Source: CAIXPS01 sp034430115
GTDB lineage: Bacteria; Chloroflexota; Anaerolineae; J036; Brachytrichaceae
Direction of reading: 5' to 3'
Length of the DNA stretch: 64,000 bases
NCBI GenBank assembly: GCA_034430115.1
Contig: DAOUFG010000080.1
Coordinates: 1 to 64,000, forward strand
Numbering within the stretch: the first letter of the stretch is position 1; each line of letters opens with the position of its first letter. The notes below the pieces were generated by a model. That model did not search any database, was not told where the DNA came from, and worked only from the letters and a program-made list of their open reading frames with translations. A program made the position numbers and the translations under genes. This document shows positions 53,908 to 63,202 of the stretch, in pieces.

Positions 53908-54831
53908 ATGATACTTGCCAAGAACAAGTCTGTCACCCCCACCAAAAAGGCAATTCGTTCCCAGGGGCTTGGACGCAGGCGAATTGCCATGGCCTTCCTT
54001 TTTACGTTGCCTGCGCTGATCGTTTTCATTCTTTTCAAGTATTACCCAATGCTCCAGGCAATCTACATGAGCTTTTTCAACTATAAGGTTGCCACTCCGC
54101 CCGGCGACTTTGTTGGATTAGCAAACTATGCCCATGCATTCAGCGATCCATTGAATACACAGGTGTGGGGCAATAACCTCATCCTGTTCGCCTGGTCACT
54201 GACACTCGGTTTTTGGGTGCCGATTGTCCAGGCGATCTTGCTCAATGAGATGCGCTGGGCCAAGACCTTCTATCGCGTGGCCTACCTGTTGCCATCGGTG
54301 ATCCCTGCGGTAGCCGCCGCCGTCATTTGGCGCTGGATCTACAACCCCGATTGGGGCATGTTGAACTCGATCCTGGTTCGCTTCGGGTTGCCCACCCTGG
54401 GCTGGCTGAGCGATCCATCGATGTCAAAGTTCAGCCTGGCCTTGCCGGCGATCCTGGGCGGTGGGTTGGGTATTTTTATCTATCTCTCTGCGTTGCAGGG
54501 TATCCCAGACCATCTATATGAAGCGGCTGAAATCGATGGCGCCACTATCTTCCAAAAGCTGCACTACATCACCATCCCCGGTATGAAACCCATCATCGCC
54601 ATCCAGTTCATCCTCTTGCTCAGCGGCGCTTTCCAGATTTTCGATAACGTCTACATCATGACCCAGGGCGGCCCGGCAGATAGCACCCGCGTCATTGCAT
54701 TGAACATCTACTATTACGCGTTTGAACGTGTGCAGATGGGCTATGCAGCGGCAATGTCGGTGCTTCTGTTCATCGTCACCTTCATTCTTGTGGCAATCCA
54801 ACTCCGTCTCTCTGGTGGAGAGGCTCAGTAG
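53908..54831 (+). CDS. Sugar ABC transporter permease, MalF/UgpA type
   Basis: A 307-residue membrane protein with six segments (about residues 28-48, 87-108, 120-142, 175-195, 220-243 and 280-300). The EAA loop is EAAEIDGATIFQKLHYITIPGMKP (about 209-232), which docks the ATPase. The N-terminus starts inside the cytoplasm with a positively charged stretch. GGAG precedes ATG 53908. It lies between the binding protein and permease 2 genes. Confidence 0.95.
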   Translation: MILAKNKSVTPTKKAIRSQGLGRRRIAMAFLFTLPALIVFILFKYYPMLQAIYMSFFNYKVATPPGDFVGLANYAHAFSDPLNTQVWGNNLILFAWSLTLGFWVPIVQAILLNEMRWAKTFYRVAYLLPSVIPAVAAAVIWRWIYNPDWGMLNSILVRFGLPTLGWLSDPSMSKFSLALPAILGGGLGIFIYLSALQGIPDHLYEAAEIDGATIFQKLHYITIPGMKPIIAIQFILLLSGAFQIFDNVYIMTQGGPADSTRVIALNIYYYAFERVQMGYAAAMSVLLFIVTFILVAIQLRLSGGEAQ

Positions 54832-54884
54832 CTCACCCAAGGGAACACAAGTCTCATCACTCCAAAGGGAAGAGAAGGTACAGA

Positions 54885-56273
54885 ATGGCAGCAATTTCTC
54901 GCATCAACAAAAGCACCGAAAACAGAGTCGCTATCGCCGCCGTATACGTCATCGCAACGATTTGGCTGATTGCATTGCTGTTTCCGCTTTACTACACTAT
55001 TGTCCTTTCCACTGCGGACCGCGCAGCAACGGTGGAAGTTCCTCCCCGGCTGGACTTCCGCATTGCCAAAGTCTCAGTGATCAGCCTCGATTTGACACCG
55101 TTCGTCAAGGAACACCAGGGTATGTCGCGCAGCGAGCTTGAGGCTGCGATCAAAGGCGAAACCGCCGTCGCCGCTGTGCGCCCACTCTACCTGGTGCGCG
55201 ACCTGATGGCCAGCCGGGTCATCGCCAGTGTCAACGGACAGGTCATCGCCGAAGTCTACGTGCCAGAATGGGAATTGAATAAGTATTACAGCAAATGGGA
55301 AAATCTTGGCCCCGACCGGCCCAGGGCGGAAGGCAATGAATTTTTCAACACTTTTGAGAGCACCTACTACCCCGAAGTGCTGGACGGGAAAGCCACCAAG
55401 TCCGCGCCTGCATTCGCAGCCCCCGAGGCGGGCAGCCTGACAGAGGAGGTCGTCCAGGAATTGACCAGCGACGGGTCTCTCAACGGCGATTGGACGGCGC
55501 AGATACAACTATCTCTGAGCGACACTTTCGACAACTTCCGCTCGGCCATCGGCCCGTCAAAGTTGTGGACCGATCTATCGCAGGCTTCGGTTCCGCGCTG
55601 GTTCATCAACAGCTTGATCTACGCCGGCGGCGTCGTGCTTGGGCAACTTCTAGTCAGCTCCATCGCAGGCTATGCGCTCTCACGTTTGTGGTCGCGCAGA
55701 GTGGCGTACTGGTTGCAACTGTTCTTCCTGGCAACCATGATGCTGCCGCCATTCATGATCTTCCTGCCGTTGTTCCTGATGATGAAGAACTTCCCGTTCC
55801 CCACCATCCCGTTCACCAGCATCGCATTGCCCGGCGTGAACCTGATGAACACGTTCTTCGCGCTGATCCTGCCGCACACAGCCTGGGCTTTCTCGATCTT
55901 GCTCTTCCGTGGCTTCTTCGATCAGTTGCCGGATGAATTGTTCCAGGCAGCACGTATCGACGGCTCAAACGAATGGCACATCTTCTTCCGCATCGTCATT
56001 CCGCTGTCCATGCCGATCTTTGCGACGTTGACCATCTTCACCTTCATGGCGATTTGGGCCGAATTTGCCTGGCCCTACCTGGTGGCCAACAAGCAGGAGA
56101 TGTGGCCGCTGGCTATCGGTCTATTTCAGGCCGCAGGGGCCGCCGGTAGCGGCGGCGACCCGCTACGCAGCAGTGCCATGGCTGTCATTTCAGCCATTCC
56201 GCCGTTGTTCATCTTTACGTTCTTCCAGCGCTACCTGGTGGGCAGTATTGCCTTAACGGGCATCAAGGGTTAG
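54885..56273 (+). CDS. Sugar ABC transporter permease, MalG/UgpE type, with large extracytoplasmic insert
   Basis: A 462-residue permease, where the family is usually 270-300. The first membrane segment is about residues 18-40 (FPLYYTIVLST). About 140 extra residues follow before the normal NYR-like segment (FRSAIGPSKLWTDL, residue 218) and the WFINSLIYAGGVVLG helix. The insert (about 45-215) is hydrophilic with a beta/alpha pattern (VIASVNGQVIAEVYVPEWELNKYY) and should face outward. The EAA loop is intact (DELFQAARIDGSNEWHIF). The insert may contact the binding protein or a wall sugar. It is the last gene of the operon, convergent with the aldo/keto reductase 10 bp away. Confidence 0.92.
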   Translation: MAAISRINKSTENRVAIAAVYVIATIWLIALLFPLYYTIVLSTADRAATVEVPPRLDFRIAKVSVISLDLTPFVKEHQGMSRSELEAAIKGETAVAAVRPLYLVRDLMASRVIASVNGQVIAEVYVPEWELNKYYSKWENLGPDRPRAEGNEFFNTFESTYYPEVLDGKATKSAPAFAAPEAGSLTEEVVQELTSDGSLNGDWTAQIQLSLSDTFDNFRSAIGPSKLWTDLSQASVPRWFINSLIYAGGVVLGQLLVSSIAGYALSRLWSRRVAYWLQLFFLATMMLPPFMIFLPLFLMMKNFPFPTIPFTSIALPGVNLMNTFFALILPHTAWAFSILLFRGFFDQLPDELFQAARIDGSNEWHIFFRIVIPLSMPIFATLTIFTFMAIWAEFAWPYLVANKQEMWPLAIGLFQAAGAAGSGGDPLRSSAMAVISAIPPLFIFTFFQRYLVGSIALTGIKG

Positions 56274-56283
56274 TACGGGGGCC

Positions 56284-57234
56284 CTATTTAGCCCACATTG
56301 TACGGAAGCGGGGCGCAGCGGACATGTACTCATCGCTCGCTGCGCCCAGCAACCGCGAATCCTCGTCATCCATCTCCCAATTCACCGCCGCCGCGTTCTG
56401 CTCCACCTGCGCAATCGACGAACTGCCGACGATGACACTGCTGACGTAAGGTCGGCGCGCCGTCCAGTTGATTGCCACCTGTGCAGGCGTCAGTGCATGT
56501 TTTTCCGCTACCTGCCGCACAGCGGCCGTCACCTTCAATGCCAGCGGCATCACCTCGGGGCGGAAGAATACACAATGATTCCGCACATCTCCCGGCGGGA
56601 ATGTGGACGTTTCGTCGTAACGCCCGGTGAGGATGCCCTCACCCAGCGGGCTATACACCAGCACGCCGATATGGTGCTGTTCGCCGCAATAGCGAATCAG
56701 GTCTTCTTCGTAACGCCACACCAGGGCATAGGGCAATTGATTCGAGGCCACCGGGTAGACACACCATGCCAGATCTGTCTGATCCTTGGAGAAATTCGAA
56801 AGGGCGGCGTAGCGCACCTTGCCGGCCTGCACCAATTTTGCCAGGCCCGCGATCGTCAATTCATTTGGCTCATCGTCGGAAGGCCAGTGAATCTGCAAGA
56901 GATCGATGTAATCCGTATCCAGGCGCTTCAAGCTTTCATCACACGACGCTTCCACGGCTTCCGGCATGGTGTGGCCATATTGGATTTTCGTCGCCAGCAC
57001 CACTTTGTCGCGCCGCCCGCGCAACGCCTTGCCCACCACGCGCTCTGAATCGCCATTGCCATAGCTGGGAGCGGTGTCCCACAAATTGATGCCCAAATCC
57101 AGCGCCCGGTGCATGATGGCAATCATGTCAGCTTCAGTCTTTTGCGTCTTTGTAAACTGATTACTAAACTGGGCACATCCCAACGCGATTTCCGACACAG
57201 TCAAATTCGACCAGCCTAATTTGTTGTAACGCAT
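56284..57234 (-). CDS. Aldo/keto reductase
   Basis: A 316-residue NADPH-dependent oxidoreductase. The TIM barrel starts MRYNKLGWSNLTVSEIALGC. Catalytic residues include Asp and Tyr in LWDTAPSYGNGDSERVVG, the Lys in VLATKIQYG, and the His in LLQIHWP. The cofactor loop is VIVGSSSIAQVEQN near the end. ATG 57234 is used; a longer frame would translate the repeat at 57235-57263. It may act on the sugar imported by the adjacent transporter. Confidence 0.95.
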   Translation of the reverse strand: MRYNKLGWSNLTVSEIALGCAQFSNQFTKTQKTEADMIAIMHRALDLGINLWDTAPSYGNGDSERVVGKALRGRRDKVVLATKIQYGHTMPEAVEASCDESLKRLDTDYIDLLQIHWPSDDEPNELTIAGLAKLVQAGKVRYAALSNFSKDQTDLAWCVYPVASNQLPYALVWRYEEDLIRYCGEQHHIGVLVYSPLGEGILTGRYDETSTFPPGDVRNHCVFFRPEVMPLALKVTAAVRQVAEKHALTPAQVAINWTARRPYVSSVIVGSSSIAQVEQNAAAVNWEMDDEDSRLLGAASDEYMSAAPRFRTMWAK

Positions 57235-57263
57235 GTTTGGATTTTCAATTTTCGGTTTTGGAT
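57235..57263. repeat. GGATTTTCAATTTTCGG phrase repeat
   Basis: TTTGGATTTTCAATTTTCGG then TTTTGGATT, directly upstream of the aldo/keto reductase start codon. It belongs to the same GATT-phrase class as the other copies. It lies in the promoter region shared with regulator 2. Confidence 0.5.
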
Positions 57264-57349
57264 TGCACACACCTTTCTTCGTCGTCCATTTATCGACGCT
57301 CGCTGTGTTGTGCGCCCCATGATTATAGGCACCGGCATCAGTTATAGTA

Positions 57350-58561
57350 ATGGAGATGACATCGGCAGAGTTTACGCAACATATTCGTTTTGCATTGCAC
57401 CATCTCTTCGAGATCAGCGTACTTGATAAAGGGCCGGGCCAGGCGTTGGCATGTTGGTTGGATAACGTAAGCCCCGCATCCTCCGAAAGTTCCTATGGTC
57501 AGCGGCTGCACCAGCTACTCGTGCAGGGCATTGAACAAATGGTGCCGGAAGAGCCACTGGACCCCAACCTACCTCGCCACCGCAGTTATTTAATCCTGAA
57601 ACGCCGTTACCTGGATGGCGTATCGGTTCAGCAACTGGAAAGCGAGTTCAACACCAGTAGCCGGCAGTTCCGGCGCGAAAATCATCGTGCGATCGAGGAA
57701 CTGGTCTTGTCGCTCTGGCAACTCGCACCACAACCCACCGCTGAAACGTCTTTGCCGCCCCCACCGCCGGACCACGTGGAGCCGCACAACAAACTGGTGA
57801 ATTTCGACCGCAGCGCTAGCGCCATCAAGCTATTGGATGGCGTGATGGACGCGGCACAAACGCTGGCGGGCATCATCAATGCCACGTCAACACAAGTCAC
57901 CGCCGACATCTCCCCCGATCTGCCCCCCGTCAATGCCGACCGGGTGGCGCTCCGGTTGGCACTGATCAAACTGCTGCGCCTGGCAATCGCTCATTCGCCG
58001 GAGCACATGGTTCGCTTGAGCGGCACGACACAGGGTGAATCCCTATTACTCACCCTGGACGGGGTTCAGGGCATCACCGGGAACGATAGTGTCTTCGTCG
58101 AAGCGGCCCAGCTCTTCAGCCTGGCAGAAGGCACCCTGACCCTGTCGCAAGCGCCAACCGGCCAGTGCATCACCGCCCGGCTCACGATTCATCACCGGCC
58201 CATCGTGCTGGTTGTGGATGATGACCCGGCCATGCCTCGCATCGTGCAGCGCTTCCTGGCGCTCCAGCCGCTCACGGTGGTCGGTTGCACCTCCACCGAC
58301 GACGTGGTGAAGCTGGCGCGCGAGACGCAGCCGGTGCTCATCCTGCTGGACGTACTGATGCCCAAACGAGACGGCTGGGAAATCTTGCAGGAACTGAAAG
58401 CCAACCCCGACACATATCATTTTCAACTGGCGGTGTGTTCCATCTGGGACGAGCGCGAATTGGCGCTTTCGTTGGGGGCAGATATGTTCTTTCAAAAGCC
58501 CATCGGGCGCGCGGAATTGCTGGCCTGCGTAGAGGAACATATTGCAGCAGCAACCACTTAG
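57350..58561 (+). CDS. Regulator with sigma-r4-like HTH, degenerate ATPase-like domain and C-terminal receiver (module 2)
   Basis: A 403-residue paralogue of the module 1 regulator with the same order. HTH-like segment at about 76-118 (SYLILKRRYLDGVSVQQLESEFNTSSRQFRRENHRAI). Pseudo-HATPase at about 155-280 (NADRVALRLALIKLLRLAIAHS, no N box). Intact receiver at 284-400 with DDD290-292, D334 (LILLDVLMPKRDGWEIL), Ser in AVCSIWD, and Lys in FFQKP. The start MEMTSAEF aligns with MDITPELA of the paralogue, supporting ATG 57350. It is divergent from the aldo/keto reductase and convergent with the module 2 kinase. Confidence 0.85.
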   Translation: MEMTSAEFTQHIRFALHHLFEISVLDKGPGQALACWLDNVSPASSESSYGQRLHQLLVQGIEQMVPEEPLDPNLPRHRSYLILKRRYLDGVSVQQLESEFNTSSRQFRRENHRAIEELVLSLWQLAPQPTAETSLPPPPPDHVEPHNKLVNFDRSASAIKLLDGVMDAAQTLAGIINATSTQVTADISPDLPPVNADRVALRLALIKLLRLAIAHSPEHMVRLSGTTQGESLLLTLDGVQGITGNDSVFVEAAQLFSLAEGTLTLSQAPTGQCITARLTIHHRPIVLVVDDDPAMPRIVQRFLALQPLTVVGCTSTDDVVKLARETQPVLILLDVLMPKRDGWEILQELKANPDTYHFQLAVCSIWDERELALSLGADMFFQKPIGRAELLACVEEHIAAATT

Positions 58562-58648
58562 ACGTACTTGCAGTTGTAAGCCGGTAGACGCAGGTTTCAT
58601 TCCTGCGCAGCAACGCGAGCATAAAGCTCGTGCCTGCCACGCATCGGG

Positions 58649-60859
58649 TCAGCCCAGCACGGCTTCGAGCATGTTCTGCAAACACATGACCGTTTCACGT
58701 TGGGTTAACCCTTGCGGGCGTTGAACGGTGATGTCATCGGCACGCAAGACCGGCAGCCCATAATGGTCCATCGCCGTCACCACGATCACCGGCAATTGCT
58801 GGCGCGACCATCGCGCGCGCACTTTAGAGAGCACGTCCCAACCTGAGCCATCGGCCAGGTTTAAATTGAGCAAAACGGCATCCGGCAAGTGCTCTTCCAA
58901 CACCGGCATCAGGTCGGAACCATGCGTCACATTGATGAAGGACGGCAATGTCTCAAAGCGCTTATCGCTATCCAGCGCCAGCTCGTAAAAGCGCACCATC
59001 GCCGGGTCATCCTCCACCGATAGCACCACGCCCGCTTTGGGTGCTGCGGACAAAACGGCGCTGGCCAGGTCTTCGCGCATCACTGGTTTGATCAGCCAGT
59101 TATTCACGTCTTGCGCCTGCAACTGATGCCGATCGTCCATCTCGATATTGCGCTTCAACTTGCAGGTAATCACCGGCAGATCCTGCCCAGGCGCTCCCTC
59201 GCGTGGTGGCAAAGGCTCCGCCGGTTCGTCGGCGTTGCTAAAAGCCAGCACCACGTCGGGCTGCTGATCGGGAAATACTTGCGCAATCGCAGAAAGAGAG
59301 CTGGTCACAATACGGCCCTGGTTATTAAACAGCCGGCTGGCCGTCTGCAACACGGATCGGTCATCCGAAGCAACCAGGACGACTCGCTCGCTACGCGCCT
59401 GGTCATAACGCGACTGCCAGAATTCGGCATCGCGTTGCGAGGGGGGCACTTCGCTGGCAACGGGCGTGCTGGGCAACGGCAGGCTGAATGAAACCGTGGT
59501 GCCCTGCCCCGGGATGCCCGCGCTTTCAGCCCACATGCGTCCACCATGCAACTGGATAAACAGCCGGCTGATGGACAACCCCAACCCGGAGCCGACCGTC
59601 TCATCTACCGGCTCGCTCACACGAGAGAACTCATCAAACAGCAACTTCAGGTTCTCCGGAGAAATGCCCAGACCCGTGTCCTTGACGCTGACGACGATTT
59701 CATCTGCCATACGCTCGATGCGCACTATGACGCCGCCGGTCGTAGTGTAATGTCGGGCGTTGCTCAAGAGGTTCAAGATCACCTGCCGGATGCGGATGCG
59801 GTCCAGTTGAATCTCGGGAATATCCCCCACCACTTCCGTTTTCAGGTATAACCCGGCGTGATCAAACCACTTGCGCGCCAGGCTGACGGCCTGCTCCACC
59901 ACCTCGAGTACGGCGGAGCGTTCCTTCTTCAGCACTACGCGATTCGCCTCTATCTGCGCCAGGTCCAACACGTCGTTGATCAACCCCAGCAAGTGCTTGC
60001 CGGAACGATAAATCTCATTGACGTCTTCGCGCAAGTTCGAAGGCCATTCCTTGATGCCATAGCTTTCGGGAGCATTGGCGATCACCTCGCTGAAGCTGAT
60101 GATGATGTTCAGCGGCGTGCGGATTTCGTGGCTGATCATATTGGCGAAGCGCACCTTCATCTGGCGGGCCTCTTCGGCTTGCTGTCGGGCGATGATTAGC
60201 GAGGCATTCGACCGCCCCAGGCGATAGAGCGCCTCGTCCAGCGCCTTCACCGATTGAGCCAGTTGTCGGCGCTGCTCACGCAACTCATCGCGCACCTGGA
60301 TCGAATCTCGCGCACTACTCAACGCCATCGCCAGGCTATCAAAAATCGGGCGCGAGGCGATATAGGCACACGCCGTGACGGAGGCCAACGCCAACTCTGC
60401 GCTGAGCAGATCGATCGTCGTGATGTATCCGCCGATAGAGATTACCCCAAGCATCGCGCCACACAAAATGCCGCTCAAGACTAACACCGGCGTAGAGGCC
60501 ACCGCGCTGATCAATACCACCAGTGAGGCATACAGGTAGATCGCGGGCGACCCGGGGTGTCCTACTATTTCACACGTCACTGCGATGCCCAACCCCGAAA
60601 GGCAAGTGGTCAAGCTAAAGGCAGTATGGCGACGTAATAAGTACCCCGCCGCCCCGCTCGCCAGCAAAGTAACCAACGGCACCAAATTGATGAGCCAGAC
60701 ACCCGGCGATACGGCCTGGCGCACCGCGGCAAACCACGCAACGGCGGCGATCAGGATCATTAGATAGCGCTGGTAGCGCTCCCTAAAATCGGCGACCTCT
60801 ATGTCGAGCATCTTGTCATAAGCAGGAGCGGCTTCGTTTTCCACTGTATGCACGGCCAT
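58649..60859 (-). CDS. Membrane hybrid histidine kinase (module 2)
   Basis: A 736-residue paralogue of the module 1 kinase. Five to six membrane segments span about residues 33-170. HisKA has H244 (FANMISHEIRTPLNIIISFS). HATPase_c has LLSNARHY, DTGLGISPENLKLLF and GSGLGLSISRLF. A first receiver-like domain (about 487-610) has no clear phosphoacceptor. The C-terminal receiver (about 615-736) has VEDDPAM but Asn665 where the phosphoacceptor Asp should be (VLLNLNLADGSGWDVL), and Arg for the conserved Lys (VQRP). The receivers may therefore work without phosphorylation. It is convergent with regulator 2 and divergent from mannonate dehydratase. Confidence 0.9.
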   Translation of the reverse strand: MAVHTVENEAAPAYDKMLDIEVADFRERYQRYLMILIAAVAWFAAVRQAVSPGVWLINLVPLVTLLASGAAGYLLRRHTAFSLTTCLSGLGIAVTCEIVGHPGSPAIYLYASLVVLISAVASTPVLVLSGILCGAMLGVISIGGYITTIDLLSAELALASVTACAYIASRPIFDSLAMALSSARDSIQVRDELREQRRQLAQSVKALDEALYRLGRSNASLIIARQQAEEARQMKVRFANMISHEIRTPLNIIISFSEVIANAPESYGIKEWPSNLREDVNEIYRSGKHLLGLINDVLDLAQIEANRVVLKKERSAVLEVVEQAVSLARKWFDHAGLYLKTEVVGDIPEIQLDRIRIRQVILNLLSNARHYTTTGGVIVRIERMADEIVVSVKDTGLGISPENLKLLFDEFSRVSEPVDETVGSGLGLSISRLFIQLHGGRMWAESAGIPGQGTTVSFSLPLPSTPVASEVPPSQRDAEFWQSRYDQARSERVVLVASDDRSVLQTASRLFNNQGRIVTSSLSAIAQVFPDQQPDVVLAFSNADEPAEPLPPREGAPGQDLPVITCKLKRNIEMDDRHQLQAQDVNNWLIKPVMREDLASAVLSAAPKAGVVLSVEDDPAMVRFYELALDSDKRFETLPSFINVTHGSDLMPVLEEHLPDAVLLNLNLADGSGWDVLSKVRARWSRQQLPVIVVTAMDHYGLPVLRADDITVQRPQGLTQRETVMCLQNMLEAVLG

Positions 60860-61043
60860 ATCTCACCTCGCATGACGTATCCAGTTCATTATCTATCGCC
60901 GGGTCCCCTGGCGCTACCCAGATAAAGGGCTGCCACCCCAAAACTCTCCAACACAAAGCCGTTTTGCACTTCGCAATATCTTAAGTAGACTACACGCAAG
61001 TCGAGTGAGACTCATCAAGCGATCTGGCATTTGGAGGTTATGC

Positions 61044-62039
61044 GTGATAGACCTGAATACACTACCAATGCGCGTGGGCATCGGCCAGTTCAATGAATTG
61101 ACCGCGGAACAAATCGCGTTCGCCAAACAGTGCGGCGCGGAAGATGTGCTTTTAAATATGTTGGGCGGCGGCGAACTGCACGGCGACGAACGCTGGGAAT
61201 TTGCCGATTTGCTGCACCTGCGCATGCGCGCCGAAGATAACGGGCTGCGCCTGTTTGCGCTGGAAAACGTGCCGACTCGCTTCTACGACAAAATCATGAT
61301 CGGCGCGGAGGGGCGCGAGCGGCAACTGGAAAACATGCAGGAGACCGTGCGCAATATGGGGCGCGCGGGCATCCCCGTGTTGGGGTACCACTGGATGCCG
61401 AACAGCGTGTGGCGCACGTCGGCGGCCCTGCCCATTCGCGGCGGGGCTATTTCCAATGCTTTCAAGATGGCGCTGGTGAAAGAGGCCCCCCTGACGCATG
61501 GGCGCGTGTACGACGTGGACGAAATGTGGGCCAACTACGACTGGTATCTCTCACAGATGTTGCCGGTGTGTGAGGAGTATCACGTGCGCATGGCGCTACA
61601 TCCCGATGATCCGCCCGTCCCATCGCTAGGCGGCGTGGCGCGCCTGTTCTGCAACTTCGAAGGCTTCAAGCACGCGATGGAAGTTCATTCCAGCCCCATG
61701 CACGGCCTGGATTTCTGCCACGGCTGTTGGTCCGAGATGCGCGGTGGCGCAGGGGTGATGGAGGCGATTGAGTATTTTGGCTCACGCGGGCGCATTTTCT
61801 ATGTGCATCTGCGCGACGTGCTGGGCAGCGCGGAAGACTTCACGGAGTGCTTCCTGGGCGAAGGCAACATGAATATCTTCAAAGTGATGCGCAAGCTCAA
61901 AGAGGTGGGCTTCAACGGGCTCATCATCGATGATCACGTGCCACACATGGTCAACGACACGCCGTGGGGGCACCGCGGGCGCGCATTCGCCACCGGCTAC
62001 ATCAAGGCCATGCTGGATGCGGTCAACACCGTCGATTGA
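61044..62039 (+). CDS. uxuA: Mannonate dehydratase-like enzyme
   Basis: A 331-residue protein of the UxuA family, which dehydrates D-mannonate to 2-keto-3-deoxygluconate in hexuronate breakdown. Family marks include GVYDVDEMWANYDWYL-like RVYDVDEMWANYDWYL, the metal site stretch MALHPDDPPVPSLGG, a second site LDFCHGCWSEM, and YVHLRDVLGS. A GTG start at 61044 follows GGAGGT (61033-61038) at a good distance; the next ATG is 61068. The stop codon lies at the start of a GATT-phrase repeat. It is next to kinase 2 and a sugar permease pair, consistent with sugar-acid use. Confidence 0.9.
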   Translation: MIDLNTLPMRVGIGQFNELTAEQIAFAKQCGAEDVLLNMLGGGELHGDERWEFADLLHLRMRAEDNGLRLFALENVPTRFYDKIMIGAEGRERQLENMQETVRNMGRAGIPVLGYHWMPNSVWRTSAALPIRGGAISNAFKMALVKEAPLTHGRVYDVDEMWANYDWYLSQMLPVCEEYHVRMALHPDDPPVPSLGGVARLFCNFEGFKHAMEVHSSPMHGLDFCHGCWSEMRGGAGVMEAIEYFGSRGRIFYVHLRDVLGSAEDFTECFLGEGNMNIFKVMRKLKEVGFNGLIIDDHVPHMVNDTPWGHRGRAFATGYIKAMLDAVNTVD

Positions 62040-62232
62040 CGATTTTGGATTTGGAGACGGTTACCCTCGCAAAGGTATTGGCACGCTTTTAGGAAGGTTT
62101 GAAACCCATACGAGGGTTTACCCATAAAAAAGCTCCGGGGTTTGTGGTGGGCTTTGCCTGGCGGCAGCAAAGCTCACCGGAACCCCGGAGCTTCGACCGG
62201 ATCGACAATCGTCAATCCAAAATCGGAAATCT
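62033..62232. repeat. GATT-phrase repeat pair flanking a terminator
   Basis: Left copy GATTGACGATTTTGGATTTG (62035-62054), which includes the uxuA-like stop codon. Right copy ATCGACAATCGTCAATCCAA and onward (62201-62232), which abuts the permease stop codon. The copies are inverted to each other and enclose the terminator at 62125-62193. Confidence 0.75.
62125..62193 (-). terminator. Intrinsic terminator of the second permease operon
   Basis: A long stem, AAGCTCCGGGGTT/GGAACCCCGGAGCTT, with an inner GCTTTGC/GCAAAGC, followed on the minus strand by TTTTTT. It also stands downstream of the uxuA-like gene and may serve both. Confidence 0.88.
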
Positions 62233-63184
62233 ACTCCTTGACTGCGCCAGCGGCCATGCCCTGCACGACGTACTTCTGGGCAACCAGGAAGATGATCATG
62301 ACCGGCACGATCATGATCAACCCGCCCAATGCTTTCTCAGGTTCGTTGATCGGCAACTCGCGCAGGAAGGTCGGTGAGCCGGCCGTGGCATTCATCAGGG
62401 CGGCGATGCCAAGCGGCAGGTTATAGGTCTCCTTGTGGTTCAACATCACGAAGGGCAGGAAGTAGTTGTTCCATGCGGCGTTGAAGGTCAAGAAGCCCAA
62501 GGTGGCTATCATCGTCTTCCCCAGTGGCAATCCCACGCTCCAGAACAACTGCCACTCGTTGCAGCCGTCCACCTTGCCGGCGGCGAGCAAGTCCTTGGGC
62601 AATGTGACGCTGTAGTACACATAGGAGAGATATACGCCAAAGGGGGCAAAGGCGGAGGGCAGGATGACCGACCAGGGATTATTCACCAGCTTGAGCAGGT
62701 TCATCTCCAGGAACAACGGCAGCACCATCGCCGAGCCGGGCAGAATCATGGTGATCAGGGTCAACCACATCACCAGTTGGCGCCCCTTGAACTTCATCGT
62801 GGCCAGCACATAGCCGGTGGGGATGGCAATCGCGATGCTCAGGAACACCGAGGTGAGGGTATACCAGATCGAGTTGAGCGTCCAGGTCTGCATCAACCCT
62901 TCGCCGAACATGGCGATGTCATTCCACGCTACGGCATAGTTGGATATCGGGCCGATCTCCAACGGCGACTTGGTCAGATCGTACATGTCTTGCCAAATGC
63001 GCGTCGGCGCAATGGCCAGCCAAACCAACGGCATGACGAAGAAGGCGGCAAACACCAACAGGACGAGCAGCCGGATGACCATCTCGACGCCCGACAACCC
63101 ATTCCAGCGCGGGTTATGGTGGATCACATAGTAAAGGAGGCCCGGCTTTGGCTGCTGCTGCGGCGCATCAAGTGCGGTTTGCAT
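62231..63184 (-). CDS. Sugar ABC transporter permease, MalG type
   Basis: A 317-residue permease with six membrane segments after a 35-residue cytoplasmic N-terminus. The EAA-loop region reads LPKDLLAAGKVDGCNEWQLFWSVGLPLGKTM (about 195-225). Length is normal, unlike the permease at 54885-56273. GGGAGCAA precedes ATG 63184. It follows the other permease by 18 bp on the same strand. The substrate is unknown; the uxuA-like gene across the terminator hints at sugar acids. Confidence 0.93.
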   Translation of the reverse strand: MQTALDAPQQQPKPGLLYYVIHHNPRWNGLSGVEMVIRLLVLLVFAAFFVMPLVWLAIAPTRIWQDMYDLTKSPLEIGPISNYAVAWNDIAMFGEGLMQTWTLNSIWYTLTSVFLSIAIAIPTGYVLATMKFKGRQLVMWLTLITMILPGSAMVLPLFLEMNLLKLVNNPWSVILPSAFAPFGVYLSYVYYSVTLPKDLLAAGKVDGCNEWQLFWSVGLPLGKTMIATLGFLTFNAAWNNYFLPFVMLNHKETYNLPLGIAALMNATAGSPTFLRELPINEPEKALGGLIMIVPVMIIFLVAQKYVVQGMAAGAVKE

Positions 63185-63202
63185 GATTGTTGCTCCCTGC
63201 TC

